Shown here in pieces: positions 34,601 to 42,464 of a stretch of DNA of 44,466 nt (the stretch's first letter is position 1; every line of letters begins with the position of its first letter). A program made the translations under genes and the position numbers. This stretch comes from Candidatus Cloacimonadota bacterium (lineage in GTDB: Bacteria > Cloacimonadota > Cloacimonadia > JGIOTU-2), in NCBI GenBank assembly GCA_023129415.1, contig JAGMCF010000060.1:1-44466 (forward strand). Reading direction: 5' to 3'. The notes beneath the pieces are model-generated. The model was not told the origin of the DNA, did no database searches, and saw only the letters and a program-made list of their open reading frames with translations.

Positions 34601-37600
34601 ATGAAAAAATTAGCACTACCTCTTATATTATTATCAATTCTTATTTGCTCACAAGTCCTGACCTCCGAAGTCTTGGCGAAGGAGGGTTTTGCCTGGCGAA
34701 AAGATGAAATGGAAGTAAAAGTCAACCTTTATACTGATGAGGATTACAAGACATTAGCTTTATTAAAATTTAATGGTGATGTATATCCTGGCTTTGCCAG
34801 AGTGTATCTTATTCCTGATGAATTAGAGAAACTTAAAGCCATAGGTTTAGAATATGAGATATTAGATGCAGATTTAAATAGAACATCAAGTGTATTTTGG
34901 TCAAGTATGGATAGAACCCGAGATGCTTATCATACTTTTCCGGAGATAGTTGCATTAGCAGATAGTCTTGCAGGAAACTTTCCAGATATCTGTGAGAAAC
35001 ATATTTTTGGATATTCTGTTTTCGGATATGAACTTGGTGCACTTAAAATAAGCGATAATGTGGCTTTAGATGAAAATGAAGCTGAAGTAATGTTTGATGG
35101 TGGTATTCATGGAGATGAAGTTGGTTGTTCAGAAAATGTAATTAGATTTGCACGAGACCTTTGCATTGAGTATGGTAACAACCCTACAATCACAGACTTG
35201 ATTAATAATCGTGAGATTTGGTTATATTATTGTGTTAATCCTTATGGTAGAATTCATATAACTCGTCGTAATGCAAATGGAGTTGATCTAAACAGAGATT
35301 GGGGTTATATGTGGGATGGTTGGGGAGGTAGTTGGGGTGCTTACTCACAACCAGAATCAAAAGCCCTTCGTAATTGTATGTATAATAGACAATTTGTTGT
35401 TCATACTACTTATCACTCTGGTACCGAATACATCTCATGCCCCTGGAGCTATCGTCCAGACCACTGTCCTGATTATACTCATATAATGCAATTAGCAGGC
35501 GTTTATTCTTCAACTTCTGGATATTCAAATTTACTGTATGGTCAAGGTTGTACAGGAATGTACCCTATAAATGGAAGTTCCAAAGATACAAACTATGGAA
35601 TGATGGGCTCAATTAGCTGGTCAATGGAAATATCTTATAGCAAACACCCACCACCATCCCAAATTATGCTATATTATAATAGAAATAAACCAGCAATGCT
35701 TGCTATGATAGAATATTCTGGTTATGGTGTTGAAGGAGTTGTGACAGATGCAGTAACAGGTGATCCTGTTCAAGCAATTGTCGGGGTTAATGATTATTTT
35801 CCTACTTATACTGATGCAGAAATTGGTGATTATCATAAATATGTTCTTCCCGGAAGTTATACAATCACAGTAACCGCAAATGGTTATGAAAGTCAAACCG
35901 TTAATGACATTATAGTTCCATCTTTGGGTTTTACTATAACAGACTTTCAATTACAGCCTTCATCAAACTCATATTATTATGGATATAAATTTTCTGCAAG
36001 CCAGATTCCTGATAACAACTGGTCTGATGAAGGGAACACTCCTGGATGTTTGTGTGCTCCGGATGATATAAATTATTCTATTGGTAAAAATGGTTGGTGT
36101 ATTATTGATATGCAATATCCAATAATTGATGCACCTTATAATGATTTTACTGTGTTTGAGGGTGATGCATCACCAGAAGGATTCACTTGTTATGTAAGCC
36201 AATCAATGGATGGCCCATTTCTTAGTATTGGTTCTGGAACGGGAACAACTGAGTTTGATATCAGTGTTGCAGGACTTCCTGATGCACAATTCATCAAAAT
36301 TGTTGATGATGGAGATGGTAGTGCTACTATTCCTGATGCAGGATTTGACCTTGATGCAATTTCTACTGAATTTATTCAGGGTCCAAACCTGGTTTTTATT
36401 GATTACTTTATTGATGATTCTATTGGGGGTAATGATAATGGAAGTTTAGATCCTGGAGAGAGTGCTGATTTGTATATTGTTTTGAAAAATAATGGAACTT
36501 TAACTGCTGAAGATATTATTGCTAATCTTTACTCTTATGATCAGTATGTTACAATATATGGCACACTAACAGAGTTTGAGGATTTAACCCCAGGTCAAGT
36601 TGACACTGGATATGTAAATATTTTTGCTTCTCCCACCACACCCGAAAGTCATCCAGCTAATTTTAATTTAGATATAAGTTGCAACAATGGTACTTATTCA
36701 AGTGTTTTCTTATTTACTATTCTAATTGGTCAACCACCTATTGAAGATTTTGAAACAGGAGATTTTTCAAGTTATGACTGGGTTCATGGAGGAAATGCAG
36801 ACTGGACAGTATTAACAGATAACCCCTATGAAGGAATCTACTGTGCTAAATCAGGAGCGATTTCTCATAGCCAATCAACACAGTTATCCGTTAATCTTGA
36901 TGTTTATGGTGGAAATATTTCATTCTATCGTAGAGTATCATCAGAAGCAGGTTATGACTATCTAAAATTTTACATTGATGGTGTTGCACAAGGGCAATGG
37001 GCAGGAACAGTAAATTGGGGAGAAGTATCATATTCTGTATCCTCTGGCAATCATACTTTCAAATGGTCTTATGAAAAGGATGAATATGTAAGTAGTGGTA
37101 GTGATTGTGCTTGGATTGATTTTATAACATTTCCACCCATTGTACCAACTTATCCTGTATTTTCTTTAAGCCCTTGCTCTATTGACTTTGGCGAGGTGAT
37201 AATAGGGGAAGATTCCACCTCACAGTTTACAATTTATAATTTTGGTGGCGATACTTTATGTGGAACTATTAGAACTCCAGACGGTTATACCGTTGCTGAA
37301 ACTGGAACATCATATATGAAGAATCAAATCTCTTATAGCATACTTGCAGGACAAAGCGAAATCTATGATTTGACCTTTGAACCAACCTTACAACAATCCT
37401 ATAACGGTAATGTAATAATTACTATAGCTCCATCTCAACGGGAGTTTCTTCCAGTAAGTGGTATTGGAATTCTGGAGATAAGTATCACTGAAATGGATTT
37501 TTATACAGAGAATAAACTCTTTGAAAACTATCCAAATCCTGCGGTAAAATCAACTATAATAAATTATCAACTTAAGGGAAGTGTGTTTAATCAAAATGCC

Positions 37601-37762
37601 TTTATCAAAATTTACAACATTCGTGGAGAATTGGTAAAGACAGTTGAAGGTAAGAATGGTAAAGCTTTATTAGATGTTTCTAACATTGCAACTGGAATCT
37701 ATTTTTATCAGATAAAAACTAAGGATTACGATAAAGTAAAAAAGATGGTTGTAATTCGATAG
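34601..37762 (+). CDS. Secreted M14-family zinc carboxypeptidase with T9SS tail
   Basis: 1053 residues. Signal peptide (MKKLALPLILLSILICSQVLTSEVLA), then an M14 catalytic domain (about 108-375): zinc ligands His170 and Glu173 (GGIHGDE) and His272 (TTYHSGTEY), substrate-binding Asn231-Arg232 (VDLNRDWGY) and catalytic Glu343 (SWSMEISY). A carboxypeptidase-regulatory-like domain follows (GVEGVVTDAVTGDPVQAIVGV), then several beta-sandwich domains including a CARDB-like block (SLDPGESADLYIVLKNNG), a MAM-like jelly roll and an ASH/choice-of-anchor-like unit. The C-terminus (FENYPNPAVKSTIINYQL...TGIYFYQIKTKDYDKVKKMVVIR) is a T9SS sorting domain. An exported peptidase trimming C-terminal residues; the substrate is unknown. 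Confidence 0.93.
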   Translation: MKKLALPLILLSILICSQVLTSEVLAKEGFAWRKDEMEVKVNLYTDEDYKTLALLKFNGDVYPGFARVYLIPDELEKLKAIGLEYEILDADLNRTSSVFWSSMDRTRDAYHTFPEIVALADSLAGNFPDICEKHIFGYSVFGYELGALKISDNVALDENEAEVMFDGGIHGDEVGCSENVIRFARDLCIEYGNNPTITDLINNREIWLYYCVNPYGRIHITRRNANGVDLNRDWGYMWDGWGGSWGAYSQPESKALRNCMYNRQFVVHTTYHSGTEYISCPWSYRPDHCPDYTHIMQLAGVYSSTSGYSNLLYGQGCTGMYPINGSSKDTNYGMMGSISWSMEISYSKHPPPSQIMLYYNRNKPAMLAMIEYSGYGVEGVVTDAVTGDPVQAIVGVNDYFPTYTDAEIGDYHKYVLPGSYTITVTANGYESQTVNDIIVPSLGFTITDFQLQPSSNSYYYGYKFSASQIPDNNWSDEGNTPGCLCAPDDINYSIGKNGWCIIDMQYPIIDAPYNDFTVFEGDASPEGFTCYVSQSMDGPFLSIGSGTGTTEFDISVAGLPDAQFIKIVDDGDGSATIPDAGFDLDAISTEFIQGPNLVFIDYFIDDSIGGNDNGSLDPGESADLYIVLKNNGTLTAEDIIANLYSYDQYVTIYGTLTEFEDLTPGQVDTGYVNIFASPTTPESHPANFNLDISCNNGTYSSVFLFTILIGQPPIEDFETGDFSSYDWVHGGNADWTVLTDNPYEGIYCAKSGAISHSQSTQLSVNLDVYGGNISFYRRVSSEAGYDYLKFYIDGVAQGQWAGTVNWGEVSYSVSSGNHTFKWSYEKDEYVSSGSDCAWIDFITFPPIVPTYPVFSLSPCSIDFGEVIIGEDSTSQFTIYNFGGDTLCGTIRTPDGYTVAETGTSYMKNQISYSILAGQSEIYDLTFEPTLQQSYNGNVIITIAPSQREFLPVSGIGILEISITEMDFYTENKLFENYPNPAVKSTIINYQLKGSVFNQNAFIKIYNIRGELVKTVEGKNGKALLDVSNIATGIYFYQIKTKDYDKVKKMVVIR

Positions 37763-37881
37763 AAAAATTATCATAATTAGTTAACTCGGGGATAAGACTC
37801 TACTTTCTAATTATAACCATAGCGGTACAGCAATGATTGCAATTATTTACTCTGTGCCTTTGTGTCTCTGTGGCTGATTGA

Positions 37882-37986
37882 TCATTCCACAAATATCCGA
37901 ATCGTGGTGGTTGTACCGTCATCTTCCTCAACTTCCATATAAAAGAGGTCACCTACTTCACCGGACGATGCCATAGCAAAGATTTC
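37882..37986 (-). pseudogene. 3' remnant of a second copy of the 40207-40599 gene
   Basis: 105 bp align without gaps to 40207-40311, the last 34 codons and stop of the SHOCT-like protein gene. The two differ at five bases, and all five are silent third-position changes (Ile, Thr, Glu, Val, Ala codons). Similarity stops abruptly at 37987. On the other side a gene-leader-type repeat (37851-37876) runs right up to the remnant. So this is the tail of a former functional paralogue, cut by deletion or rearrangement. Confidence 0.85.
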
Positions 37987-38144
37987 ATGTAAATCATAGA
38001 GAAAATATAAAAGTCTATGTTCAATTCTTTAATTGCCAAAGAATTAAAATAATAAAGAATTTAAAACTTAATATCACAATCTGTGATGTTAAAACCAAAA
38101 CATGAAGTATTAATTTTGCCCCTTACGGAATTGAAGGAGATTTA
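37987..38144. other. ORF6N gene upstream region
   Basis: AT-rich. It contains a small hairpin AATTCTTT/AAAGAATT (38023-38045), the TCACA-N3-TGTGA palindrome (38068-38092), and a good Shine-Dalgarno (AAGGAG) in front of the ORF6N ATG. No gene. Confidence 0.5.
38068..38092. promoter_or_regulatory. Putative ORF6N operator 1 (TCACA-N3-TGTGA)
   Basis: A 25-bp near-palindrome centred on 38080 (10 of 12 pairs match), with core TCACA-ATC-TGTGA. It lies 53 bp before the ORF6N start codon, in the promoter zone. The same arms and spacing recur in the palindrome inside the gene (38337-38367). Operator function is inferred. Confidence 0.6.
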
Positions 38145-38642
38145 ATGAAAGATATTATTCCAATTGAAACAATAATGAGTAAAATCATTATTATTAGGAA
38201 TGAAAAAGTGATGCTAGATAAGGATCTTGCTAAACTATATTGTGTTGAAACAAAAGTATTGAATCAAGCAATTAAGAGAAATATTAAACGATTTCCACCT
38301 GATTTTATGTTTAAACTTATTGATGAGGAATTCAAAAACTTGAGGTCACAAATTGTGACCTCAAGTTGGGGTGGGCGTAGAACACCTCCTTATGCTTTTA
38401 CAGAACAAGGAGTTGCTATGCTATCTTCGGTATTAAATAGCCAAAGAGCAATTGAAGTTAATATTGCTATTATGAGAGCATTTGTAAAGTTGCGCAGAAT
38501 GATTGAATCTCATAAACAATTAGCAGTGAAATTAGAAAAAATGGAAGCAAAATATGACTATCAGTTTAAAATCGTTTTTGAAGCCATTAAAGAACTGATG
38601 TCACCACTCCCTAAAAAACCTAAAAGAAGAATTGGATTTTAA
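38145..38642 (+). CDS. ORF6N-domain DNA-binding protein
   Basis: 165 residues. The N-terminal ORF6N domain (about 8-95) shows [42 protein letters not shown] and [22 protein letters not shown], close to the usual family signatures. A predicted coiled coil (about 108-150) could dimerise it; the tail is basic ([10 protein letters not shown]). The family, related to KilA-N and Bro proteins, is found in phages and many FCB genomes and is thought to bind DNA; specific roles are mostly unknown. The gene stands alone in an accessory patch beside mini-elements and an IS. Its own coding sequence contains a 31-bp perfect palindrome sharing the core of an upstream palindrome, which suggests autoregulation. 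Confidence 0.9.
   Translation: MKDIIPIETIMSKIIIIRNEKVMLDKDLAKLYCVETKVLNQAIKRNIKRFPPDFMFKLIDEEFKNLRSQIVTSSWGGRRTPPYAFTEQGVAMLSSVLNSQRAIEVNIAIMRAFVKLRRMIESHKQLAVKLEKMEAKYDYQFKIVFEAIKELMSPLPKKPKRRIGF
38337..38367. promoter_or_regulatory. Putative ORF6N operator 2, 31-bp palindrome inside the gene
   Basis: 15-bp perfect arms (AACTTGAGGTCACAA and its complement) around a central A at 38352. The core TCACA-AAT-TGTGA matches the upstream site in arms and spacing. It encodes [11 protein letters not shown], a part of ORF6N proteins that is itself conserved, so coding and palindrome constraints may overlap. Confidence 0.65.
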
Positions 38643-38710
38643 AACCAAATTAACTAAATGTTAAAAATTTCGCAATATTTCTATAACAAACTAATTTTTT
38701 TCAATGACAA

Positions 38711-38775
38711 GCCCCGTAGAATAACAATCTTAGAAATGATAGTTCATCAGTAGAAATCACATTATTCAACGGGGC
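38711..38775. mobile_element. 65-bp palindrome-ended mini-element A
   Basis: Ends GCCCCGTAGAATAAC and the complement of GCCCCGTTGAATAAT pair at 13 of 15 positions. It is the same length as element B (38988-39052) and shares the CCCCGT end. The interior is unrelated and non-coding. The family also includes 5024-5127. Confidence 0.55.
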
Positions 38776-38987
38776 AAGCATAGAAAAAAGACAACTCTTC
38801 GAGTGGGAAAACTTTCAGTTAATAATAAGTCAGGAATTCCATCCCGATAAATCGGGACTAATGTCAAATAAAATTCCAAAGCTTAAATGTCTAATCATTC
38901 ATAATTCATCACAACTCCGATATGTATCAAACCTGTCTACCTCAGGCAGGTAAGATTTTTCAGTATCCATTTTTTTATTTTTAGTTC

Positions 38988-39052
38988 ACCCCGTTAGATA
39001 TTTATTTTGTCATATTTTAAATTTTTCACTTAATAAAATTATCTAACGGGGT
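38988..39052. mobile_element. 65-bp palindrome-ended mini-element B
   Basis: Perfect 13-bp inverted ends (ACCCCGTTAGATA), 65 bp in all, AT-rich interior. The outer bases TTC and AAA match those around 5024-5127. It could be a MITE or a structured palindromic repeat. Confidence 0.6.
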
Positions 39053-39059
39053 AAATTTG

Positions 39060-39067
39060 AAATTTTA
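39060..39067. repeat. Left 8-bp target duplication (AAATTTTA)
   Basis: Repeated directly at 40114-40121, exactly outside the inverted repeats. Eight bp is the usual duplication size of the IS256 family. Confidence 0.65.
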
Positions 39068-40113
39068 GGTCTAATAGAAAAAAAGTGGTTGCTATTTTGC
39101 TAATAATTCATTAATAATTTTTATTTTTCTATGCTGTTTGATACCAGCATGCACTCTTAATTTTGTTTTCAAATTTGAGAATACACCTTCCAATGAATTT
39201 GTTGTATTTGGAACATTTAATTTGGGGTAATCACGATATACAAATAAATATGGAAGATTAGTTGATAAACTCCGATAAGCACTACGCAATCTTCTATGTG
39301 TATAATGCCATTTACCTGTTTCAATATTGTAGGTTTTTTCTTTTAAAAATGATTCCCATTTGCAATACCATTGTTCAAGCATTGAAATGAAATTTTCCTT
39401 TTCAGTCTTTGTTATAAGTAATGTTATCTTCCTCAGTTCTTTACCTGCTTCCAATTTGGGATTCCTTGTGATATACCTTGTTATTATTGTAACTTGATGA
39501 AATTGACACATTTGAACCGGAATATTTCCAAACGCAGAAAACATCCCTCTTTTACCATCACATACAACACCAAGAACATTCCAACCAGTTGATATAATAT
39601 GATCTATTCCTCTTTTATATTCAGCAAGTGTTTCATGTTTTAGGAACTTCCAAAAAATATTTTTATTCTGATAATGATTTCTAAAAACCATTACTCCAAA
39701 GTCTCTTCTAAAATAACAAGTATCCATTATTATTACTGTATCACCGCCATTAAAAGTCAAATCTATTACAGGTACTTCATCTAATCTTTTCTGTATCGTT
39801 CTTTTTGATAATCCATACTTTTTGCTTAATGATTTATAGGTCTGCTTCTCATGGGTGTATTGATACCATAAGGATTTTATCAAAACACTATGGGCTTTTC
39901 CTCGTCTTCTTTTGTTCTCAAATATATATTTGCATTTAATACATTTGTATCTTTGTTTACCGTTCCTTTTACCATTTTTTTGTATGGTAAGATTTACATT
40001 TTGGACACTGTTTTCTGCTCATTTTTATCTCCTTAGTTAATTTCTTATACTTAAATAACTGCCATATAAATAATTACCTATAATTTTAGCAACCACTTTT
40101 TTTCTATTACGCC
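39068..40113 (-). mobile_element. IS256-type (IS1249-like) insertion sequence
   Basis: 1046 bp. The 27-bp terminal inverted repeats start GG and match at 25 positions (39068-39094 and 40087-40113), with 23 inner bases identical. The 8-bp direct repeat AAATTTTA flanks both ends. One transposase gene fills the element; its stop codon lies inside the left inverted repeat. The element landed between the ORF6N gene and the SHOCT-like gene in an A/T target. Confidence 0.85.
39092..40022 (-). CDS. Frameshifted IS256-family transposase, Zn-binding variant
   Basis: The real start is the ATG at 40022 with AAGGAG before it. Frame 0 encodes MSRKQCPKCKSYHTKK and stops at once in a run of seven A (39981-39975). 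Shifting one base there opens the rest: GKRNGKQRYKCIKCKYIF, which completes a CxxC...CxxC zinc ribbon, and then the catalytic part. With one A removed the product would be 309 residues. The mutator-type DDE site is visible: Asp in IIMDTCYF, Asp in VVCDGKRGM, the CQFHQ motif and Glu in TNSLEGVFSNLK. Either the copy is dead by an indel, or slippage on the A-run makes the full protein. The larger 3' part alone (39092-39883) would need a TTG start. Confidence 0.82.
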
Positions 40114-40121
40114 AAATTTTA
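40114..40121. repeat. Right 8-bp target duplication (AAATTTTA)
   Basis: Matches 39060-39067. The AT-rich word could recur by chance, but its exact position at both ends supports a real target duplication. Confidence 0.65.
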
Positions 40122-40206
40122 TTAGAAATTAGAAATTTGTAATTAGTCATTTAATTAAGTAATTTCACGACAACTTGTTGGTAAGTTTTGATTTTTAAGT
40201 GCCTAA

Positions 40207-40599
40207 TCATTCCACAAATATCCGTATCGTAGTGGTTGTACCGTCATCTTCTTCAACTTCCATATAAAAGAGGTCACCAACTTCACCGGACGATGCCATT
40301 GCAAAGATTTCCTGCCAGTCGATTGAGGACATATCAAATTTTGAACTTCCGAATGTTGCATTAATATTTGCATTTTTAGGAATAAAATTCAATCCGAATT
40401 TTGCTAATTTGATTGGAATTACAATATTTACTTTGGGGTTTTCGTTTCCTTCCTGGGTTATTCTGAAAATTAATCGTTTTCCACTATCAACTTTTGGGGC
40501 ACTTTTTTTCTCTCTCAATGCAGAGAGTAATTTTTCTGCCTGTTCTGCAGTAATTTTTCCTTCAGCAACCATATCAATTATTTTTCTTTTCTCATCCAT
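40207..40599 (-). CDS. SHOCT-like-domain protein (YvlB/LiaX N-terminal type)
   Basis: 130 residues. An N-terminal two-helix motif (EKRKIIDMVAEGKITAEQAEKLLSALREKK, 3-32) is like the SHOCT-like domain at the start of YvlB and LiaX proteins. The rest (about 42-130) is a beta-rich domain with no signal peptide (RLIFRITQEGNENPKVNIVIPIKLAKFGLNFIP...) that I do not recognise. It is the last gene of the DUF2089-DUF4097-SHOCT unit, overlapping the DUF4097 gene by 8 bp. Its tail exists as a separate remnant at 37882-37986. A role in an envelope-stress or signalling module is possible by analogy with LiaX; not shown here. Confidence 0.78.
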   Translation of the reverse strand: MDEKRKIIDMVAEGKITAEQAEKLLSALREKKSAPKVDSGKRLIFRITQEGNENPKVNIVIPIKLAKFGLNFIPKNANINATFGSSKFDMSSIDWQEIFAMASSGEVGDLFYMEVEEDDGTTTTIRIFVE

Positions 40600-41968
40600 T
40601 ATGTTTCTCCATTGCTTTTATCAAGCGTTCAGCTTCATCAGCAGTTATCTTACCATCCTGAAGCATTTGAAAAATTTTTAAACGACTGGCTTCATCTACA
40701 TTCTCAGCATGTTTTTCTGAATGGTCATGTGTTTCAAATGCAGTTTTGATTTTTGTCATTACTTTTTGAATTTTTTTGTTCACCTTCTCAGCAGCCTTTT
40801 TATATTTCTTATTATCACCGGGATGAACTTTCTTTTCATCCTTAAAAATATCAGATATTTCTTCTTGAACTCCTTTCATTGTATCTTGAACTATAGCACC
40901 AGTATCAGGAATATTAACTTTTATTTTTCTGATTTTTTCTTTTGCCTTTTCAATTTTCTTCCTAATTTCTTCTTTATCAATTTCCTCAGGTATTTTATTA
41001 AGAACTTTATCTAAAGTATTAGTTATACTTGATAAATCAAAACCTACCCCAAAGGTTTGACTTGGGTTCTTAACAAAACGAATACTTCCATTTCTATTTG
41101 TGGCAGAAATTTCCACATTACCTGATTCCTTGACCATTTCCAGAATTTGCAAATTTCCTTCTTTCCTTCGATCATAATTGCCTTCTAATCCAACATTAAA
41201 ACTACCTCGTTCATTTTTTGCCAGTATGTGATACGGAATTCCGTCAGGTATAACAAGATGAATCTTACCATTTTCATTTTCAAATTTGAATTTTCCCTTT
41301 TTTATGGGATTGAATTCATAATAAATACCTCCATTCTCAATTTTGATGTTTGAATTTACGAAATCAGCACCAAGAACTTGAGAAGAACCATTTTCAATAT
41401 TCAGTTCCAAACTGCCTTTGCAATTAACTAATTTGACAGGTCCATTTTCACCATCTATTCTTAGATTTCCTTCACATTCTTTCATTACAATACTGCTGTT
41501 CTCACATTCGATTTCTGCATCGCCATTCGCGTTCAAAAAATTTATAGATCCATTTTCAGATTTACAAATGAATTTCCCGTCAGTGTGTTCAATTTTTATC
41601 GGTCCATTCTCAGTATCAACAGTCTGAACTCCGTAAAGATTTTGAATTGATACATTACCATTTTCAGATTTAGCATTAATTTCAGTTACATGAGGGACAA
41701 ATAATTCAAGTTTGGAATTTACATATTGAACATTTTCTAAATCACTGATTTGAATTTTCAGCGTATTTTTCTTTGAATCATAATCAGCAGTTACTAAATC
41801 TTCAAATTTAATGTCTTTTTCAAATGGATTTCGATATTCAAATCTTACATGAAAATCAGTTGTGCTTTCTTCACGCCCAATTATTTGAATTCCAATATTC
41901 TCAGACTGAAATAATACTTTTAAATTCTTTTTTGTTTCGAATTGAAGCGTTTTTTCTATAGTATTCAT
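40592..41968 (-). CDS. DUF4097 beta-solenoid protein with C-terminal SHOCT-like motif
   Basis: 458 residues from the ATG at 41968, chosen for GGAGGTAGT just before it (a longer frame reaches 42004). Residues about 60-315 form roughly ten repeats built on an ENGxI/V turn (SENGNVSIQN, TENGPIKIEH, SENGSINFLN, GENGPVKLVN, NENGKIHLVI), the DUF4097 putative-adhesin beta-solenoid found in YvlB. Next comes a highly charged helical stretch (KEEIRKKIEKAKEKIRKIK). The last 40 residues (SRLKIFQMLQDGKITADEAERLIKAMEK) repeat the motif that opens the next protein. There is no signal peptide, so it is likely cytoplasmic or membrane-peripheral. Middle gene of a three-gene operon. Confidence 0.85.
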   Translation of the reverse strand: MNTIEKTLQFETKKNLKVLFQSENIGIQIIGREESTTDFHVRFEYRNPFEKDIKFEDLVTADYDSKKNTLKIQISDLENVQYVNSKLELFVPHVTEINAKSENGNVSIQNLYGVQTVDTENGPIKIEHTDGKFICKSENGSINFLNANGDAEIECENSSIVMKECEGNLRIDGENGPVKLVNCKGSLELNIENGSSQVLGADFVNSNIKIENGGIYYEFNPIKKGKFKFENENGKIHLVIPDGIPYHILAKNERGSFNVGLEGNYDRRKEGNLQILEMVKESGNVEISATNRNGSIRFVKNPSQTFGVGFDLSSITNTLDKVLNKIPEEIDKEEIRKKIEKAKEKIRKIKVNIPDTGAIVQDTMKGVQEEISDIFKDEKKVHPGDNKKYKKAAEKVNKKIQKVMTKIKTAFETHDHSEKHAENVDEASRLKIFQMLQDGKITADEAERLIKAMEKHNG

Positions 41969-42080
41969 ACTACCTCCTATGAATATTTTACCACGAACAA
42001 ACACGAACTATCACAAACTTTTTTATCAATAACTAAAATCAGTTCGTGATAATTATTGTCAGTGAGTTGTTTATATCTTA

Positions 42081-42446
42081 TCATTTTCTCTTCTTTAATT
42101 TTTTAATTGCTTCATCAACAGATAATTTTCCTTGTTCAATTTCTGCCAGGATGCTTGTCGAAATGGTATCCTCTTTTATCCTGGCTTTGTGACATAAAAT
42201 TTGTGTAATCTCAGATAAGCGGTTTTTAACAGTTGGATAGGAAATTCTTAAAACCTTCTCAACTTCTTTGATATTTCCCTGACAGCATACAAATACTTTT
42301 ACGAATTCCTGCTGAAAAGTTGTTAGCGATGCCAAATCACCAACCTCAAATTTTCCTCTAATTGTTGTATCGCAATTCGAGCAATGATACTCAATAATCT
42401 CCAATGTGGTATTACACACCGGACACTTTTTTAATCTTCTATTCAT
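42081..42446 (-). CDS. DUF2089-family zinc-ribbon/HTH regulator
   Basis: 121 residues from the ATG at 42446, preceded by GGAGGTAGC like the next gene. A zinc ribbon (CPVC...CSNC, about 7-26) is followed by a sigma-like helix-turn-helix (QEFVKVFVCCQGNIKEVEKVLRISYPTVKNRLSEI, about 49-83) and a C-terminal helical pair (ILAEIEQGKLSVDEAIKKLKK) that repeats the SHOCT-like motif of both downstream proteins. This is the DUF2089 architecture. First gene of the operon, so the likely regulator of it. An upstream candidate promoter lies at 42465-42497. Confidence 0.87.
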   Translation of the reverse strand: MNRRLKKCPVCNTTLEIIEYHCSNCDTTIRGKFEVGDLASLTTFQQEFVKVFVCCQGNIKEVEKVLRISYPTVKNRLSEITQILCHKARIKEDTISTSILAEIEQGKLSVDEAIKKLKKRK

Positions 42447-42464
42447 GCTACCTCCAGAATATAG

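Larger units (their letters stand above)
38643..39067. other. Spacer with two mini-elements and hairpins
   Basis: 425 bp without a gene. Contents: mini-element at 38711-38775, the TCCCGAT-N3-ATCGGGA palindrome at 38842-38857, a CCTGTCTACCTCAGGCAGG hairpin near 38930-38950, and mini-element at 38988-39052. The insertion sequence begins 15 bp after the second mini-element. Confidence 0.6.

Noticed and set aside
38145-38642. Prophage indicated by the ORF6N gene
   Set aside because: ORF6N proteins occur in phages, but no capsid, terminase, integrase or att site is seen around it; the patch holds only an IS and mini-elements.
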